A stretch of DNA of 64,000 bases from an uncultured Aquimarina sp. (GTDB lineage: Bacteria > Bacteroidota > Bacteroidia > Flavobacteriales > Flavobacteriaceae). The translations under genes were made by a program, and so were the position numbers. This document shows positions 8,721 to 17,670 of the stretch, piece after piece. Each line of letters begins with the position of its first letter. The first letter of the stretch is position 1. The DNA lies in assembly GCF_947492965.1 (NCBI RefSeq), contig NZ_CANLOZ010000002.1:744001-808000 (forward strand), in the 5' to 3' direction. The notes beneath the pieces are model-generated. The model was not told the DNA's origin. It saw only the letters and a program-made list of their open reading frames with translations, and ran no database searches.

Positions 8721-10031
8721 ATGTCATTTACAGATCAAAACCAGCAGGTATTTTTAAAAAAACTAGGTATAGATAAGCTTAATCCTATGCAAGAAGAAGC
8801 AGGATTGGCAATTAGTTCCAGCGATAATGTCATTTTATTGTCTCCAACTGGAACAGGAAAAACTATTGCTTTTCTGTTACCTATCTTTGCCAATCTAGAT
8901 GTTGATTGCCAAGAAATCCAAACGATTATAGTAGTTCCGTCTAGAGAACTTGCGATACAAATAGAAAAAGTTGCCAGAGATATGGGAACTGGATTTAAGA
9001 TCAATGCCGTCTATGGAGGAAGATCGGGCTCACAAGATAAATTAGATTTAAAACATCGTCCTGCGATTCTTATTGGAACTCCCGGTAGGATTGCCGATAG
9101 ACTTCGACGGGATAACATCTCAGTAGCTCATCTTACCACTATTGTTTTGGATGAATTTGATAAATCATTGGAAGTAGGTTTCGAAAAAGAAATGATAGAG
9201 ATTATCAATGCATTACCCAATATCAAGAAAAAAGTACTTACTTCTGCCACGCAAGAGTCTACAATACCAGATTTTGTGAGACTTCACAATCCAATAAAAA
9301 TCAATTATCTAGATCAAGCCACCTCTCAATTAACGCAAAAAAGGGTTATCTCTGAATCTAAAGACAAATTACCAGTATTAGTAAAAACAATTAAACACAT
9401 TGGAAATCAGCCAGGAATTATATTCTGTAATTACAAAGATTCTATACAACGTGTCAGCGCATTTTTAAAAGAGAACAAGATAGATCATGGTTGTTTTTAT
9501 GGAGGTATGGAACAAAAAGATCGAGAACGAGCCTTAATAAAATTCCGAAATGGAACACATCAAATAATCGTTGCCACAGATCTTGCTGCAAGAGGAATTG
9601 ATATTCCCGAAATCAAATATATTATACATTATCATTTACCTATGAAGCGTGAGGAATTCACACATAGAAATGGTAGAACAGCAAGGATGAATGCTAATGG
9701 TACTGCTTATATCCTGCAATGGGAAGAAGAAATACTTCCTGATTTTATAGATGAAGTTGAAGTAGAAGAATTGATAGATGCTCCCATTCCGGAGAAATCT
9801 GAGTGGAAAACATTATTTATTTCTGGAGGAAGAAGAGACAAAATATCCAAAGGAGATATTGCTGGTCTTTTTATAAAACAAGGAAAGTTACACAGAGATG
9901 AATTAGGCATTATTGAAATCAAACCTGATTGTGCTTTTGCAGCCGTAAAGGCTTCTAAAGCAAAAAAAGTAATCGAACAGGTTACAAATACTCGACTAAA
10001 AAAGAAAAAAGTTAGAGTGACCATGATTTAA
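8721..10031 (+). CDS. DEAD/DEAH-box RNA helicase, DbpA-like
   Basis: 436 aa. The helicase core shows the Q motif near LNPMQEEA, Walker A SPTGTGKT, motif Ib TPGRIADRL, the DEAD-box variant LDEFDKS (DEFD), motif III SATQES, and motif VI HRNGRTARM. The C-terminal about 75 residues (WKTLFISGGRRDKISKGD onward) match a DbpA-type RNA-binding domain, which in E. coli targets 23S rRNA during large-subunit assembly. Monocistronic, followed by a strong terminator. Call: ribosome-assembly RNA helicase; symbol withheld because orthology to dbpA is not certain. Confidence 0.9.
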   Translation: MSFTDQNQQVFLKKLGIDKLNPMQEEAGLAISSSDNVILLSPTGTGKTIAFLLPIFANLDVDCQEIQTIIVVPSRELAIQIEKVARDMGTGFKINAVYGGRSGSQDKLDLKHRPAILIGTPGRIADRLRRDNISVAHLTTIVLDEFDKSLEVGFEKEMIEIINALPNIKKKVLTSATQESTIPDFVRLHNPIKINYLDQATSQLTQKRVISESKDKLPVLVKTIKHIGNQPGIIFCNYKDSIQRVSAFLKENKIDHGCFYGGMEQKDRERALIKFRNGTHQIIVATDLAARGIDIPEIKYIIHYHLPMKREEFTHRNGRTARMNANGTAYILQWEEEILPDFIDEVEVEELIDAPIPEKSEWKTLFISGGRRDKISKGDIAGLFIKQGKLHRDELGIIEIKPDCAFAAVKASKAKKVIEQVTNTRLKKKKVRVTMI

Positions 10032-10042
10032 AGGATTAAAAT

Positions 10043-10080
10043 AAAAAGAGGAACTAAACAGTTCCTCTTTTTGTTTTTTT
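10043..10080 (+). terminator. Rho-independent terminator after the RNA helicase
   Basis: A 13-bp perfect stem (10043-10055 with 10060-10072, AAAAAGAGGAACT arm), a 4-nt loop, then a T-rich tract. It ends the helicase transcript and may also serve murA from the other strand. Confidence 0.85.
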
Positions 10081-10103
10081 CAATATAAGTATATCTTTTT
10101 TAC

Positions 10104-11420
10104 TTATGAGTCCATTCTAATAATCTTAGCCCCTATGGCTCTCAATCGATCATCAATATTTTCATATCCTCTATCTATCTGCTCAATATTATGAATCGTA
10201 GATGTTCCTTTTGCGCTTAAAGCCGCTATTAGCAAAGAAATTCCAGCTCTAATATCTGGAGACACCATAGTGGTTGCTTTTAATGTAGATTTAAAATCAT
10301 GACCAATAATAGTTGCTCTATGTGGATCACATAAAATGATCTTAGCCCCCATATCTATCAATTTATCTACAAAAAACAATCGACTTTCGAACATTTTCTG
10401 ATGTACCATTACTTCTCCTCTAGCTTGTGTAGCTACAACAAGTACAATACTTAACAAATCTGGAGTAAATCCAGGCCATGGAGCATCAGCAATTGTCATA
10501 AAGGATCCATCTATATAACTTTCAATTTGATAACCATCAGTATGAGCTGGTATGTAGATATCATCTCCTACACGTTCTATAGTGATACCAAGTTTCCTAA
10601 ATGTATTTGGAATAATACCAAGATTATCCCAGCTTACATCCTTGATCGTAATTTCACTTTTGGTCATAGCAGCAAGACCGATCCAAGAACCAATCTCGAT
10701 CATATCAGGCAATACTCTATGTTCGCATCCACCTAAAGATTCAACTCCTTCGATAGTTAGCAAATTAGATCCAACACCTTGAATCTTACCGCCCATGGAG
10801 TTAATCATTTTACAAAGTTGTTGCAAATACGGTTCGCAAGCAGCGTTGTATATTGTTGTTTTTCCTTTAGCTAATGCTGCAGCCATTACGATATTAGCCG
10901 TTCCTGTAACAGAGGCTTCATCCAATAACATATAAGTACCTGTAAGACCTTCTGGAGCTTCCACGCCATAAAAACGTTCTTCCTTGTTATACCTAAACTC
11001 TGCTCCTAAATTGATAAATCCTTCAAAATGAGTATCTAATCTACGACGCCCAATTTTATCTCCTCCTGGTCTAGGGATGTATCCTTTTCCAAAACGGCCC
11101 AATAACGGCCCAACTATCATTATAGATCCTCTTAATCCACTTCCTTCTTGCTTAAATTGCTCACTCTCCAGATACTCTAGATTCAGCTCATCACTTTTAA
11201 AGGTATATTTACCCTTTCCAAGTTTCTGAATTTTTACTCCTAAATTTCTAAGAATCTCTATTAATTTGTTTACATCTCTAATATCTGGAATATTAGAAAT
11301 CGTAACTTTTTCTGGAGTTAATAATACTGCACAAAGAATTTGTAAGGCTTCGTTTTTCGCTCCCTGAGGTGTAATTTCACCTTTGAGCTGATGCCCTCCT
11401 TCTATCTGAAAAGTACTCAT
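10104..11420 (-). CDS. murA: UDP-N-acetylglucosamine 1-carboxyvinyltransferase (MurA)
   Basis: 438 aa, full length for the family; transfers enolpyruvate from PEP to UDP-GlcNAc, the first committed step of peptidoglycan synthesis. Seen: N-terminal GQ-type start (IEGGHQLKGEITPQGAKNEAL) and the active-site loop RPGGDKIGRRRLDTH. In E. coli this loop carries Cys115 (PGGCTIGARP); here Asp121 takes its place. That Cys-to-Asp change is known from mycobacterial, chlamydial and Borrelia MurA and gives fosfomycin insensitivity. The following DUF4290 gene lies 30 bp upstream on the same strand, so they are probably co-transcribed. Confidence 0.95.
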   Translation of the reverse strand: MSTFQIEGGHQLKGEITPQGAKNEALQILCAVLLTPEKVTISNIPDIRDVNKLIEILRNLGVKIQKLGKGKYTFKSDELNLEYLESEQFKQEGSGLRGSIMIVGPLLGRFGKGYIPRPGGDKIGRRRLDTHFEGFINLGAEFRYNKEERFYGVEAPEGLTGTYMLLDEASVTGTANIVMAAALAKGKTTIYNAACEPYLQQLCKMINSMGGKIQGVGSNLLTIEGVESLGGCEHRVLPDMIEIGSWIGLAAMTKSEITIKDVSWDNLGIIPNTFRKLGITIERVGDDIYIPAHTDGYQIESYIDGSFMTIADAPWPGFTPDLLSIVLVVATQARGEVMVHQKMFESRLFFVDKLIDMGAKIILCDPHRATIIGHDFKSTLKATTMVSPDIRAGISLLIAALSAKGTSTIHNIEQIDRGYENIDDRLRAIGAKIIRMDS

Positions 11421-11450
11421 AAAAGTTGATTGGTTAAGGTAATGTTTTGG

Positions 11451-12104
11451 TTAATAACGTTTTTTTCCTCGGTTATTACCACCGCTTCGATAATTCTTTT
11501 TTCCAGAACCTCCACGATAGTTTTTCTTTTTTCCTCTAAGTAGATCAGTAGAAGTACTTAAATCCTCACTACTATTACGAAGATCTATTTTACCATCACT
11601 TAATTCCAAAAGATGATTAAAAATTGCCTGATCATCAACCGTATCTTTATTCCAGTTGAGATAACATTTCTTCATATGATTGGCAATTGTATATGTAAGC
11701 GCAGTTTTTAAATCTCCTTCTTCCCAACTTATTGCAACATCGATCATTCTCTTGATATTATTACCGTAGTATCGATATTTTGGGAAATTCTGAGGATATT
11801 CTAAAGGCTCAGGCCTTTCTTCTAACTTTTCTTTTGTGAGTATAGGATAAGGAGCTTCTACATCCAGTTTAAAATCACTCATAATAAAAAGCTGATCCCA
11901 TAGTTTATGTTGAAAATCTGGAACATCTCTTAAATGAGGTTGAAGATTTCCCATAACCGCTATAATGGCTTTTGCTACTTTATTTCTCTCTTCTCTATCT
12001 TCTATTTCAACAGCTTGATCAATCATTTTTTGAAGATGACGACCATACTCTGGAATAATCAACTTATCCCGATCGGTATTATATTCTAAATTATTTATAC
12101 TCAT
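11451..12104 (-). CDS. DUF4290 domain-containing protein
   Basis: 217 aa from the ATG at 12104 (MSINNLEYNT); the longer frame to 12212 adds 36 residues that do not look like family sequence. DUF4290 proteins are restricted to Bacteroidota and have no known function. Visible features are a mostly helical body with YGRHLQKMIDQA and a strongly basic, Gly/Asn-rich C-terminal tail (GGSGKKNYRSGGNNRGKKRY), suggestive of nucleic-acid or ribosome contact. Located directly upstream of murA on the same strand. Confidence 0.85.
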   Translation of the reverse strand: MSINNLEYNTDRDKLIIPEYGRHLQKMIDQAVEIEDREERNKVAKAIIAVMGNLQPHLRDVPDFQHKLWDQLFIMSDFKLDVEAPYPILTKEKLEERPEPLEYPQNFPKYRYYGNNIKRMIDVAISWEEGDLKTALTYTIANHMKKCYLNWNKDTVDDQAIFNHLLELSDGKIDLRNSSEDLSTSTDLLRGKKKNYRGGSGKKNYRSGGNNRGKKRY

Positions 12105-12263
12105 ATGATTGTTAAAGTCTATAAAATGTATAAGTAGTAGTCTTGAGCATCTACAAAAAGGAATGGTAAGTAATATATCCTGACTTTTAGGCGGCTCAAT
12201 ATTTGTTTGCAAAATACTAAAATAATATTAGTATGCTTAAAATGAATCTAAAAATATTCATTC

Positions 12264-12557
12264 TTATAGAGAAATTACACCTTCTACTCTATCCGCTACT
12301 TCTTTATACTTAGAAATAACATGGTCCGGGTTTTTCATGCGAACGTTTATAGAAACACTAGTGTATTTTCCATTTTTGGACTGTTTGGTAGTAATCACAG
12401 CGCCAAGATTATTAAAAATCTCTTCTACCTGATTCACTTTTTCAGTTTCTGTAGGAACGATAAACTTATACAAATAGTTTGTTGGCCAAAGGGCCGTATC
12501 TGCTAATTGGGCTTTTAATTTTTTATAAAATTCTTCAGATTTTGAAGGGTCACTCAT
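12264..12557 (-). CDS. DUF493 family protein
   Basis: 97 aa, YbeD/DUF493-type ferredoxin-like fold. Seen: YKFIVPTE beta strand, the helix EKVNQVEEIFNNL, SKNGKYTSVSINVRMKNPDHVISKYKE. Function is uncertain; family members are thought to be small ligand-binding or regulatory domains. A -7 box (TATCTTTG on the minus strand, plus positions 12577-12584) lies 20 bp upstream, so it probably has its own promoter. Confidence 0.85.
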   Translation of the reverse strand: MSDPSKSEEFYKKLKAQLADTALWPTNYLYKFIVPTETEKVNQVEEIFNNLGAVITTKQSKNGKYTSVSINVRMKNPDHVISKYKEVADRVEGVISL

Positions 12558-12617
12558 CTATTACAAAATTTTTGGGCAAAGATACACCTTCTCTTTTATA
12601 TATTAAGAAGTGATATA

Positions 12618-13217
12618 TTACTCTTTTAGTCTTTTAATTAACAACCGATATTGCTCCATTGTATCCATATCATCCGTCTTATTTTTACCATCTAAGGTAA
12701 TAACTTTATCCTTATATTTCTTAATAATATATCTTGCTCCAAAATCTTCTTTAAGCTCTGATAATTCTTCAAAGTAAATGCTAGAAAACATTGCTGGAAC
12801 TCCTATTTTAGCTTGCATTGCTGTAGCTACAATCGCATTTGGATTTTCGGTATAATGCTGTATCAAATTATTGAAATGCGCAAGATCTATAAAAGGTTGA
12901 TCAATTAAAGATATTAATACTGCTTTATATTTCTTCGTTGCACTCATTATATGTCGAACTCCTGTACTTATAGAAGTTCCCATTCCAGATTGCCAACTTT
13001 GATTGTACAAAATACGAACTGGTAAATGTTCTATTTCCTTATTAATGAGATCAAAATTAGCTCCTAATATGACATAAGTTTCTAATTGAGATAATTTTTG
13101 AACCTTTTTGATTTCAGATACTATCAAAGATTCTTCTTTCCAAGGTAACAATTGCTTTGGAGATCCCATTCTGGTAGAAGCTCCTGCTGCTAATATGATA
13201 TGCGCTATTTCTTTAAT
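12618..13217 (-). CDS. MobA/MocA-like nucleotidyltransferase (non-ATG start)
   Basis: The first ATG (13169) begins at MGSPKQLLPWK and would cut off half of the nucleotide-binding motif. The conserved N-terminus (HIILAAGASTRMGSPKQL) continues upstream in frame to a stop at 13222-13224. The only plausible start codons between are ATT or ATC; ATT at 13217 overlaps the xdhC stop as ATTAA. From there the protein is 199 aa. MocA-type enzymes attach CMP or GMP to molybdopterin; here the product would serve the hydroxylase encoded upstream. SLIDQPFI is the usual second conserved motif. An unrecognised sequencing error is an alternative to the rare start. Confidence 0.75.
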   Translation of the reverse strand: MKEIAHIILAAGASTRMGSPKQLLPWKEESLIVSEIKKVQKLSQLETYVILGANFDLINKEIEHLPVRILYNQSWQSGMGTSISTGVRHIMSATKKYKAVLISLIDQPFIDLAHFNNLIQHYTENPNAIVATAMQAKIGVPAMFSSIYFEELSELKEDFGARYIIKKYKDKVITLDGKNKTDDMDTMEQYRLLIKRLKE

Positions 13218-14283
13218 GATCTTTTACTGTATTATGAGCGAGATCATTGGAATAATCACTGTGAATACCTCCTATTTTTTCGTGTAACGGAATAGGCCTC
13301 TGATTACGAACAACAGAAAGTATTTCTGCAATAATAGAAATAGCTATTTCTTGTGGAGTTTCTGCTCCTAAATTAAGTCCGGCTGGCCCATGAATACAAT
13401 CCATAAACTCATCTGTAACTTCAGGAAAATATTCTATAAATGCAGACAGCAATTTTTCTCTTCTTCTAGAAGGTCCTAACAAACCTATATACACTGGACT
13501 TGTATCTTTAATTGCTTGCAGATACAAAAGATCTTTCGCAAAATTATGTGTCATCAACACAATTGCAGTTTGTTTATCTACCTTATCAATTATTAAATCT
13601 TCAGGAGATTTATTAATGATTCTATTAGATCCAGGAAAATCATCTATAGTCTTAGGATTTTTTGGAGAATTTACCACCTCTACTTCCCATCCAGTTTTAT
13701 GGGCTATTTCACTCAATACTACTGCATCATGCTCAGAACCAATAATTACTAATCGAAAGCATGGTTTCATCTCTCTTTTAAAACAATGAATTCCATTAGT
13801 ATCATCTATTGACATTAATTCAAAATTGTCATAGAATCTAAAGCTATGAGTAGCATCAAAAGACAAAGTAGATCCCATAAGGAGTTCCGTATTCTCTTCT
13901 TTTGCATAAAAAGAACTCATCTCAAAAGATGTTCGAGATTGTAAATATGACTCTATTTCGTCTATATTTTCGGAACTAATTAGAAAAGGTTCTATCAAAA
14001 TATATAAAACACCTTCACAACCCAAACGATACCTTCCGTTATAGGTCATAACCTTAGCTCGTCCAGAATCAAAAACGGATTGAGCTTGCCTTAACACTTC
14101 TTTTTCTACACATCCGCCACTAACCGCTCCGGTCATCTGTCCATTTTCCAGAATCAACATTCCAACTCCTGGTCTACGGTAAGACGAGCCATCAATATCA
14201 ACAACTGTTGCCATGACGGCTCGCATTCCTATTTTCTTTGCTTCTTTATAAGAAGCTATTATTTCTTTAAACTCATGAGTCAT
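13213..14283 (-). CDS. XdhC/CoxI family molybdenum hydroxylase maturation factor
   Basis: 356 aa. N-terminal XdhC/CoxI domain with MATVVDIDGSSYRRPGVGM and GAVSGGCVEKEV. A Rossmann-type C-terminal domain carries LVIIGSEHDAVVL, VLMTHNFAKD, YIGLLGPSRRREKLL and GLNLGAETPQEIAISI. XdhC proteins bind Moco and insert its sulfurated form into xanthine-dehydrogenase-family enzymes. It is placed 3 bp after the large-subunit gene and overlaps the MobA-like gene, which fits a maturation module for the neighbouring enzyme. Confidence 0.92.
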   Translation of the reverse strand: MTHEFKEIIASYKEAKKIGMRAVMATVVDIDGSSYRRPGVGMLILENGQMTGAVSGGCVEKEVLRQAQSVFDSGRAKVMTYNGRYRLGCEGVLYILIEPFLISSENIDEIESYLQSRTSFEMSSFYAKEENTELLMGSTLSFDATHSFRFYDNFELMSIDDTNGIHCFKREMKPCFRLVIIGSEHDAVVLSEIAHKTGWEVEVVNSPKNPKTIDDFPGSNRIINKSPEDLIIDKVDKQTAIVLMTHNFAKDLLYLQAIKDTSPVYIGLLGPSRRREKLLSAFIEYFPEVTDEFMDCIHGPAGLNLGAETPQEIAISIIAEILSVVRNQRPIPLHEKIGGIHSDYSNDLAHNTVKDH

Positions 14284-14286
14284 ATT

Positions 14287-16440
14287 CTACCCAAGCAATT
14301 CTTTTTCCTTCATATTTTTTACAAAAGGTTGTTTTGTCATCCGAACACCTTTTGCGGCTTTTATAGCATTAGCAATTGCAGCTCCTGCTGGTGGTAATGT
14401 AGGTTCACCTAATCCTGTAGGCGCAACATCACTTTCGATAAAATGTGTTTCTACAATAGGTGTTTCATTCATTCTAATTAAACGATATGTATTAAAATTA
14501 GTATCCTGAGGTTTACCATCTTTAAAGGTGAAATCTCCATACATAGCATGCCCTATTCCATCGATAACTCCTCCTTCTATTTGGTTTTTAGCTCCTAAAG
14601 GATTTACAACAATACCACAATCAACCACACAAGTTATCTTTTTTACTACAGGTTGATCATCTTCTATGACTACATCTGCTACTTCGGCTACATGTGTATT
14701 ATGACAATAATAAGAACTAAACCCTTGAAATACTCCTTCAGGTTTTTTACCCCACTCAGATTTTTCAACTGCGGTTTTGATCACTTGTTCCAATCGCTCT
14801 GGAGAATATTGAATTCTTTCATCATCATGACCTTTCACATTCTGCAATAAGTCTAGTCGCAATCGTATATTATCTACTTCCATTACTTCAGCTAGCTCAT
14901 CAAAGAAACTTTGCTCTGCAAAAGCAAGAAAATTCGTGTATGGCGCTCTCCAAGCTCCTATGGTAATATTACTATCATATTTAGCAACGTCTACCTGATA
15001 ATTTTCCACTGCTCCCGCAGGAAAGAAATTAGGAATTAAGCCATACATATTAGAATTCACTGCAGCTTCTTTTAAGTGATAACCTGTTAATTTACCATCT
15101 TTTATCGCAGCACTAATTCTATATTTTATTGCTGGTCTGTAAATTCCTGCAGACATATCATCTTCTCTAGAATACACCACCTTAACCGGTTTTTTGGCGA
15201 TATTGGAGATTTCTGCAGCTTCTAAAGCAAAATCCCCATATAATCTTCTACCAAAACCACCACCCATTCTGGTCATATCTACGGTAACTTCTTCTGGCTT
15301 TCTATTTAATAGTTCCGCTACTCTTCTTGCCGTCCCTGCTGGTGTTTGAATAGGTCCAACCAAACGCACTTTTTCTTGGGTTACATCTGCAAAGAAATTC
15401 ATAGGTTCCATGCAATTATGCGGTAGAAAAGGAGATTCATATGTTCTCTCTAAAACCTTGTCTGCATTTGCAAAAGCTTTTTTAACATCTCCGTCTGCCC
15501 TCATCGTATTAAACTCATTCCCATCCAAAAGAGCAGTTAATGCTTTATCATGATCTTCTGTATTCTCTAGTTTAGAATCATCTTTCCACTTTGCTTTCAC
15601 GATCTTTTTAGCCTTCATCGCTGACCAAGTATTTTCAGCCATCACAGCAATCTTATCACCGAACTTAAATATATCGATAACACCTTTTACCGTTTTAGCT
15701 TCTGTAGCATCAAAATCTTCTAGTTTTTTACCAAATGCAGGCGGTCTCACTACACTAACGTATAGCATTCCTTCTTCCTTATAATCTAATCCATATAGAG
15801 GTTTACCAGATACGATTTTATCGATGTCTACATTTCGAATATCTTTTCCGATAATGGTAAAATCTTTAGGATCTTTTAAACTTATATCTTCAGGAATCTC
15901 CAAAGAAGCTGCTTCTTTAACAACTTCTCCGTATCCGAGTTTATCTCCGTTGCTATTGGTTATCACTCCTTCTTTAGTAGTACATGTAGAAGGATCTACT
16001 CCCCACTTTGCCGCTGCAGCATTCACTAGCATTTGCCTGGCAGTAGCTCCTGTTTTTCTTAATGGTTCCCAACCATGCCTTAAAGATTGACTTCCTCCAG
16101 CCACTTGTCTAGTAAAGTTTTTGGTATCTAATGCACCTTGCGCTACTACAACATTATCCCATGCGACATCTAACTCTTCTGCAATTAACATCGGCATCGA
16201 AGTTTTTACTCCCTGCCCAATCTCTGGATTTGGAGAAAAAATAGTGACCATTCCATTATCTGCTATTTTAATAAATGCATTAAAATCATTAAAATTCAAA
16301 TCAGCAATATCTACAGGAGGTGCAGCTTCTGGTTTACAAGCCTGAAATAGGTTAAAACCAATTAACATTCCTCCACCAGCCAATGCGGATGTTCTTATAA
16401 ATGACCTTCTACTAACAGAAGGTGTTGTAATACGTTTCAT
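14287..16440 (-). CDS. Molybdopterin-binding subunit of xanthine dehydrogenase-family enzyme (IorB-like)
   Basis: 717 aa. The N-terminus has a twin-arginine export signal (SRRSFIRT followed by a hydrophobic stretch), then FQAC which might be lipidated. The body is the aldehyde oxidase/xanthine dehydrogenase Moco domain of the isoquinoline 1-oxidoreductase beta type: GGSQSLRHGWEPLRKTGA, MTRMGGGFGRRLYGDFALEAA, GAWRAPYTN, and the C-terminal GLGEPTLPPAGAAIANAI with the probable catalytic Glu. It pairs with the 2Fe-2S subunit encoded 19 bp upstream. Export by Tat as a folded heterodimer is likely. Substrate unknown: an aldehyde or N-heterocycle is usual for the group. Confidence 0.92.
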   Translation of the reverse strand: MKRITTPSVSRRSFIRTSALAGGGMLIGFNLFQACKPEAAPPVDIADLNFNDFNAFIKIADNGMVTIFSPNPEIGQGVKTSMPMLIAEELDVAWDNVVVAQGALDTKNFTRQVAGGSQSLRHGWEPLRKTGATARQMLVNAAAAKWGVDPSTCTTKEGVITNSNGDKLGYGEVVKEAASLEIPEDISLKDPKDFTIIGKDIRNVDIDKIVSGKPLYGLDYKEEGMLYVSVVRPPAFGKKLEDFDATEAKTVKGVIDIFKFGDKIAVMAENTWSAMKAKKIVKAKWKDDSKLENTEDHDKALTALLDGNEFNTMRADGDVKKAFANADKVLERTYESPFLPHNCMEPMNFFADVTQEKVRLVGPIQTPAGTARRVAELLNRKPEEVTVDMTRMGGGFGRRLYGDFALEAAEISNIAKKPVKVVYSREDDMSAGIYRPAIKYRISAAIKDGKLTGYHLKEAAVNSNMYGLIPNFFPAGAVENYQVDVAKYDSNITIGAWRAPYTNFLAFAEQSFFDELAEVMEVDNIRLRLDLLQNVKGHDDERIQYSPERLEQVIKTAVEKSEWGKKPEGVFQGFSSYYCHNTHVAEVADVVIEDDQPVVKKITCVVDCGIVVNPLGAKNQIEGGVIDGIGHAMYGDFTFKDGKPQDTNFNTYRLIRMNETPIVETHFIESDVAPTGLGEPTLPPAGAAIANAIKAAKGVRMTKQPFVKNMKEKELLG

Positions 16441-16459
16441 TTTTTTGGATTTAAATTGG

Positions 16460-16921
16460 TTAACTTAGCTTACTTGCAGCTTTTTCTACAGCTTTTTCTA
16501 TTCTATTATAGGAAGCACATCTACACAGATTTCCACTCATAGCAGTTCTAATCTCCTCTCTATTAGGATTTGGATTCTGCTCTAAAAACGCTGCTGCAGT
16601 CATGATTTGTCCGGCCTGACAATATCCACACTGAGGAACATCTATTTCTTTCCAAGCTTGTTGAATTGGATGCGAAACGTCTTCAGATAACCCTTCTATT
16701 GTAGTTATTCCCATTTCAGCAGCTACAGATACTTGTAACAGACAACTTCTTGTAGCTACTCCATCAGCGTGTACTGTGCAAGCGCCACATTGTCCAATTC
16801 CGCAACCAAATTTGGTACCCACTAAATCAAAATGATCTCGTAGAATCCATAATAATGGTGTGTCCTTATCTGCATCAACAGAAAGTGATTTACCATTTAC
16901 TTTTAGATTATAAACAGGCAT
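16460..16921 (-). CDS. (2Fe-2S)-binding subunit (IorA-like)
   Basis: 153 aa from the ATG at 16921 (MPVYNLKVNG); the frame extends further but that part is not family-like. The first cluster motif is CGIGQCGACTVHADG followed by a fourth Cys (RSC). The second is CGYCQAGQIM plus CRCASYNRI. It passes electrons from the Moco site of the partner subunit. There is no Tat signal of its own, so it probably hitch-hikes with the large subunit. First gene of the four-gene molybdenum hydroxylase operon. Confidence 0.93.
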   Translation of the reverse strand: MPVYNLKVNGKSLSVDADKDTPLLWILRDHFDLVGTKFGCGIGQCGACTVHADGVATRSCLLQVSVAAEMGITTIEGLSEDVSHPIQQAWKEIDVPQCGYCQAGQIMTAAAFLEQNPNPNREEIRTAMSGNLCRCASYNRIEKAVEKAASKLS

Positions 16922-17102
16922 GAGTTTAATTTTTAAAGATTTGTATTTAATTAGTCTAAATAAGCTAAAAATCCATTTTCGCTTTTTTAAAGTAATAAAA
17001 ATAAATACTGGGCAATTCAACTTTAACAGAGCTTTATGGTATCCTTATCAATCTATTTTCAAAATCCTTTAATAATTCCGAAATTTGTAAAAAAATATTT
17101 CT

Positions 17103-17660
17103 TTGACGAAACACAAAATAGTAATTACAGGAGGTCCTTCTACTGGAAAAACATCCATCATAAACAAACTCGAAGATGATGGTTTCTTTTGTTTTCCAGA
17201 ATTTATTAGAAGTATAACTCAAGAGGTGAAACTTAGCAACGACGCGATGGAAATCGCCTCTAATCCTATTGTATCTGTTGATGATCCTTACGATTTCAAT
17301 TTACAACTTTTGCAAGGTAGAATTGATCAGTATCGGGATCCTAAGGCTAGTGATAAACAAATTTCATTTTATGATCGTGGAATTCCTGATGTTCTTGCGT
17401 ACATGGATTTGTTTGATCAAACATATGATGAAACTTTTATTGATGCTTGTAAGTCGTATCGGTATAATAAGATTTTTATACTTCCTCCATGGGAAGACAT
17501 TTACACTTCTGATGAAGAAAGATATGAAAGTTTTGAGGAAGCAAAACAAATCTACCTTCACTTATTAAACACTTATACAAAGTTTGGATACAATTGTATA
17601 GAAGTTCCTTTTGGAAATGTAAAAGAACGCAGTACCTTTATATTAGAACACGTTTTATAA
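17103..17660 (+). CDS. AAA-type P-loop NTPase (AAA_28-like), unknown role
   Basis: 185 aa, starting at a TTG codon (17103) because the P-loop follows almost at once: KIVITGGPSTGKTSII (Walker A). FYDRGIPDVLAYMDL resembles the substrate or lid region of small nucleotide/nicotinamide kinase-like NTPases. The gene ends 10 bp before recQ and reads in the same direction, so they are likely co-transcribed. The family includes proteins annotated only as ATPase; the substrate is not known. Confidence 0.8.
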   Translation: MTKHKIVITGGPSTGKTSIINKLEDDGFFCFPEFIRSITQEVKLSNDAMEIASNPIVSVDDPYDFNLQLLQGRIDQYRDPKASDKQISFYDRGIPDVLAYMDLFDQTYDETFIDACKSYRYNKIFILPPWEDIYTSDEERYESFEEAKQIYLHLLNTYTKFGYNCIEVPFGNVKERSTFILEHVL

Positions 17661-17670
17661 AATAGTATTG

